Shown: positions 62,272 to 64,000 of the stretch, in pieces | Numbering within the stretch: the first letter of the stretch is position 1 | Layout of the letters: each line of letters begins with the position of its first letter | Translations under genes and position numbers: made by a program | DNA from: Nitrospirales bacterium | GTDB taxonomy: Bacteria; Nitrospirota; Nitrospiria; Nitrospirales; UBA8639 | DNA: 64,000 nt | Assembly (NCBI GenBank): GCA_029261355.1 | Contig: JAJDBM010000002.1 | Span: 62,001-126,000, forward strand | Reading direction: 5' to 3' | Notes under the pieces: model-generated | What the model saw: only the letters and a program-made list of their open reading frames with translations | What the model was told of the DNA's origin: nothing | The model's database searches: none

Positions 62272-63891
62272 TTAGGATTCGCTATAGTATTTGAGGCGAG
62301 ACGATTCACGAGCGCCGGGTATTTTTCCGAGGGAACGGCTTGATGCAGAGTCAATGCCTAATCGTTTCATTTTCTTAATCAGGCCCTGCCGGCTGAGCCC
62401 TAGAAGTTTGGCTGTTTGAACTTGATTGGAGTGGCAGGTTTCCAAGGCTTCTCGAATCATCTGTTCTTCTAATTGAGCAACTGCTTGCGGAAGTGTAAGG
62501 GAGCCCTGCGTGAGTCTTCTCGAGGCCGAGTGTTTTTGAGATCGAATATGGTTTTCTAAATCCTGCTCGGTGATCATCACTTTTCTGATGACTGCAACCA
62601 TCCGTTTCATTTCATTTTCGAGTTCTCGCACATTGCCTGGCCAATGATAGGTCTGTAAGGTCCGCAGCGCCTTAGGACTCAAGTATTTTTCCTCTTTCTG
62701 CATCTGCCGACAATTCAACGACAAAAAATGAGCAGCAAGAAGAGGGATATCTTCGGGGACATCTCGTAGAGATGGTGTATGGATGTGAACAACTTTGAGG
62801 CGATAATAGAGGTCATGCCGAAATGTACCCTGATGAATCTGGTCCTCAAGGTTTTTATTCGTGGCGGCAATGATTCTGACGTCTACAGAATGATCCGTTT
62901 GTCCTCCGACGGGTTGGAACGAACGTTCTTGCAAGACTCGCAAAATCTTTGCTTGAGCATTGCTTTCAAGATCCCCAATCTCGTCAAGAAATAATGTCCC
63001 CCCATTGGCTTGTTCAAACTTCCCGATCCGAGCTTCAACTCCTGTTGCGACACCGCGTTTAATCCCGAGTAGTTCACTCTCTAATAGATGTTGGGGAATG
63101 GCGGCACAGTTTAAGGCGACGAACGGTTTCTTTGCTCGTGCACTCGTATAGTGAAGCGCTTTAGCAACTAACTCTTTTCCAGTGCCGCTTTCCCCGGTTA
63201 TCAGAACATCAACCAAGCTATCGCGTATTTGGTCAATGAGTCGAATTATTCCTTGTACGTGTAAGCTGGTGCCAATCAGGTGTTGCGTAGAAAACCGTCC
63301 TTCAATTTCCTTCAATAGCTGGGTGTTTTCATCGACTAATTGCTGCTGTTGTGTTTTGAGTTCTTGGACCGTTTGAACGGATTCAATGCTCAGTGCTGCT
63401 TGTTCGGCCAGGGCAGAACCTATGGCTTCATCCTGCTGTGAGAATGTACCCTGAATTTTATTCATGACTTCCAATACGCCCAGGACTTCTTGGTTTTGTG
63501 TTTTGAGTGGAATAGCCAGAAGGGTGCGCGTGCGCTTTTTGGAGCGGGTGTCGATATCGCTGTAAAATCTAGAGTCCTGTTGAACGTCTGGAATGTTGAG
63601 TAATGTACCGCTGAGAGCGACGGCGCCGGCAATGCCAAGGCGTGCGTCAAAACGAATCATGGCTCCATCAAGGGAAATATATGACCAGAGTTCGCAGCGA
63701 TCGCGGTCAAAGAGGAGCAGACTCGCATCTTTAGCTGAAAGATGATGTTTTGCTTCCTTTGCAATAAGGAGAAGGAGGGATGGAAGGTCTTGCTGAGCCC
63801 CCATTTTTTGGCACAGTGAGAGGAATGATTGTAGTGAGTCCAAGGATGGCTTTGTTTTTTGTTGTTTTTGATTATTTCGCGGCGCCATCAA
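62272..63891 (-). CDS. GAF-AAA-Fis regulator of the sigma-54 activator family
   Basis: A 539-residue protein with an N-terminal GAF domain (~35-185), a coiled-coil linker, an AAA+ domain (~205-435) with Walker A GESGTGKELVAKALH, Walker B GGTLFLDEIGDL and the sensor segment DVRIIAATNKNL, and a C-terminal Fis helix-turn-helix (TAKLLGLSRQGLIKKMKRLGI). The loop that normally reads GAFTGA and contacts sigma-54 reads GVATGV at 280-285, preceded by LGIKRG in place of FGHEKG. It may still act with sigma-54 or by another route. The GAF domain implies control by a bound small molecule. Confidence 0.92.
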   Translation of the reverse strand: MMAPRNNQKQQKTKPSLDSLQSFLSLCQKMGAQQDLPSLLLLIAKEAKHHLSAKDASLLLFDRDRCELWSYISLDGAMIRFDARLGIAGAVALSGTLLNIPDVQQDSRFYSDIDTRSKKRTRTLLAIPLKTQNQEVLGVLEVMNKIQGTFSQQDEAIGSALAEQAALSIESVQTVQELKTQQQQLVDENTQLLKEIEGRFSTQHLIGTSLHVQGIIRLIDQIRDSLVDVLITGESGTGKELVAKALHYTSARAKKPFVALNCAAIPQHLLESELLGIKRGVATGVEARIGKFEQANGGTLFLDEIGDLESNAQAKILRVLQERSFQPVGGQTDHSVDVRIIAATNKNLEDQIHQGTFRHDLYYRLKVVHIHTPSLRDVPEDIPLLAAHFLSLNCRQMQKEEKYLSPKALRTLQTYHWPGNVRELENEMKRMVAVIRKVMITEQDLENHIRSQKHSASRRLTQGSLTLPQAVAQLEEQMIREALETCHSNQVQTAKLLGLSRQGLIKKMKRLGIDSASSRSLGKIPGARESSRLKYYSES

Positions 63892-63921
63892 TATATATCC
63901 TGAATAGAAGCCTATTTCTCA

Positions 63922-63953
63922 AAGGCGCAATTGGGCATGCCCAATTGCGCCTT
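63922..63953. repeat. 32-bp perfect palindrome
   Basis: The 16-base arm AAGGCGCAATTGGGCA is followed directly by its exact complement, and the repeat ends 31 bases upstream of the regulator's start codon. Neither strand has a long T-run after it. It could be a terminator for genes beyond the window, an operator for the regulator, or a REP-like element. The remaining 47 bases of the window show nothing else. Confidence 0.7.
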
Positions 63954-64000
63954 CTTATGAATTATAAAATAAATATTCCTATATGTCTACTTTGTTGACA

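Overview
The window looks like chromosomal DNA of a Gram-negative bacterium, most likely a member of the Nitrospirota, perhaps a lower-GC marine Nitrospira relative. This placement is an inference from gene content (single-domain heptose-1-P adenylyltransferase, SurA/PpiC chaperone, many signal peptides, a sulfatase-modifying-factor-like protein, CHAT and CHASE2 proteins, a GAF/sigma-54-type regulator) and from a GC content that looks a little under 50%. No rRNA is present to confirm it. About 60 protein genes and one tRNA are supported.

Region 1 (1-24 kb) is mostly core housekeeping: a DciA-like protein, smpB, engB, a SurA-like foldase, mfd, rfaE2, a DASS anion transporter, a Fis-like regulator, tRNA-Val(GAC) with its own promoter and terminator, then thrS-infC-rpmI-rplT. 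Facing rplT is a minus-strand group rsmB-rpe-pheS-pheT. Its two PheRS subunits have the lengths and layout of the archaeal/eukaryotic type rather than the bacterial type. Further right are pdxA, larC, larB and gpsA.

Region 2 (24-34 kb) holds envelope and small-molecule genes: a zinc-ribbon membrane protein, a peptidoglycan-binding protein, a Lys/Ala/Pro-repeat histone H1-like protein, a DUF2914 membrane protein, a zinc peptidase, an ICMT-like methyltransferase, an APH-kinase/P-loop fusion and hemD. It ends with a compact higB-higA toxin-antitoxin pair directly followed by the RNA ligase gene rtcB.

Region 3 (34-40.5 kb) is the accessory part. It has two copies of a structured ~100-bp repeat, several tiny orphan genes, repeated TGTTAC/GTAACA boxes, a second HigBA pair whose promoter sits inside a palindrome, a frameshifted orphan coiled-coil-like gene and an OLD-family ATPase/TOPRIM nuclease. 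It looks like a small island or decayed insertion hotspot, and any undescribed defence-type system would most plausibly lie here.

Region 4 (40.5-57 kb) has an FGE-like protein, a glyoxalase-fold gene overlapping a metallo-beta-lactamase with a PqqD-like segment, a RicT/PSP1 protein, a DsrE-like protein, a beta-propeller lipoprotein, an AttH/CrtC-like protein, a Lon-N protein, an ABC exporter, a SirB1-like protein, an RNase Z-like hydrolase, a HEAT protein, an HNH protein, a YugP-like protease and SelO. Two ~140-bp MITE-like elements with matching terminal inverted repeats (45.1 and 57.1 kb) and one 92-bp tandem repeat (53.3 kb) lie between genes.

Region 5 (57-64 kb) is a probable signalling cluster: a small acidic protein, an exported TPR-CHAT caspase-like protein, a CHASE2 membrane adenylate/guanylate cyclase and a convergent GAF-AAA-Fis regulator whose GAFTGA loop reads GVATGV.
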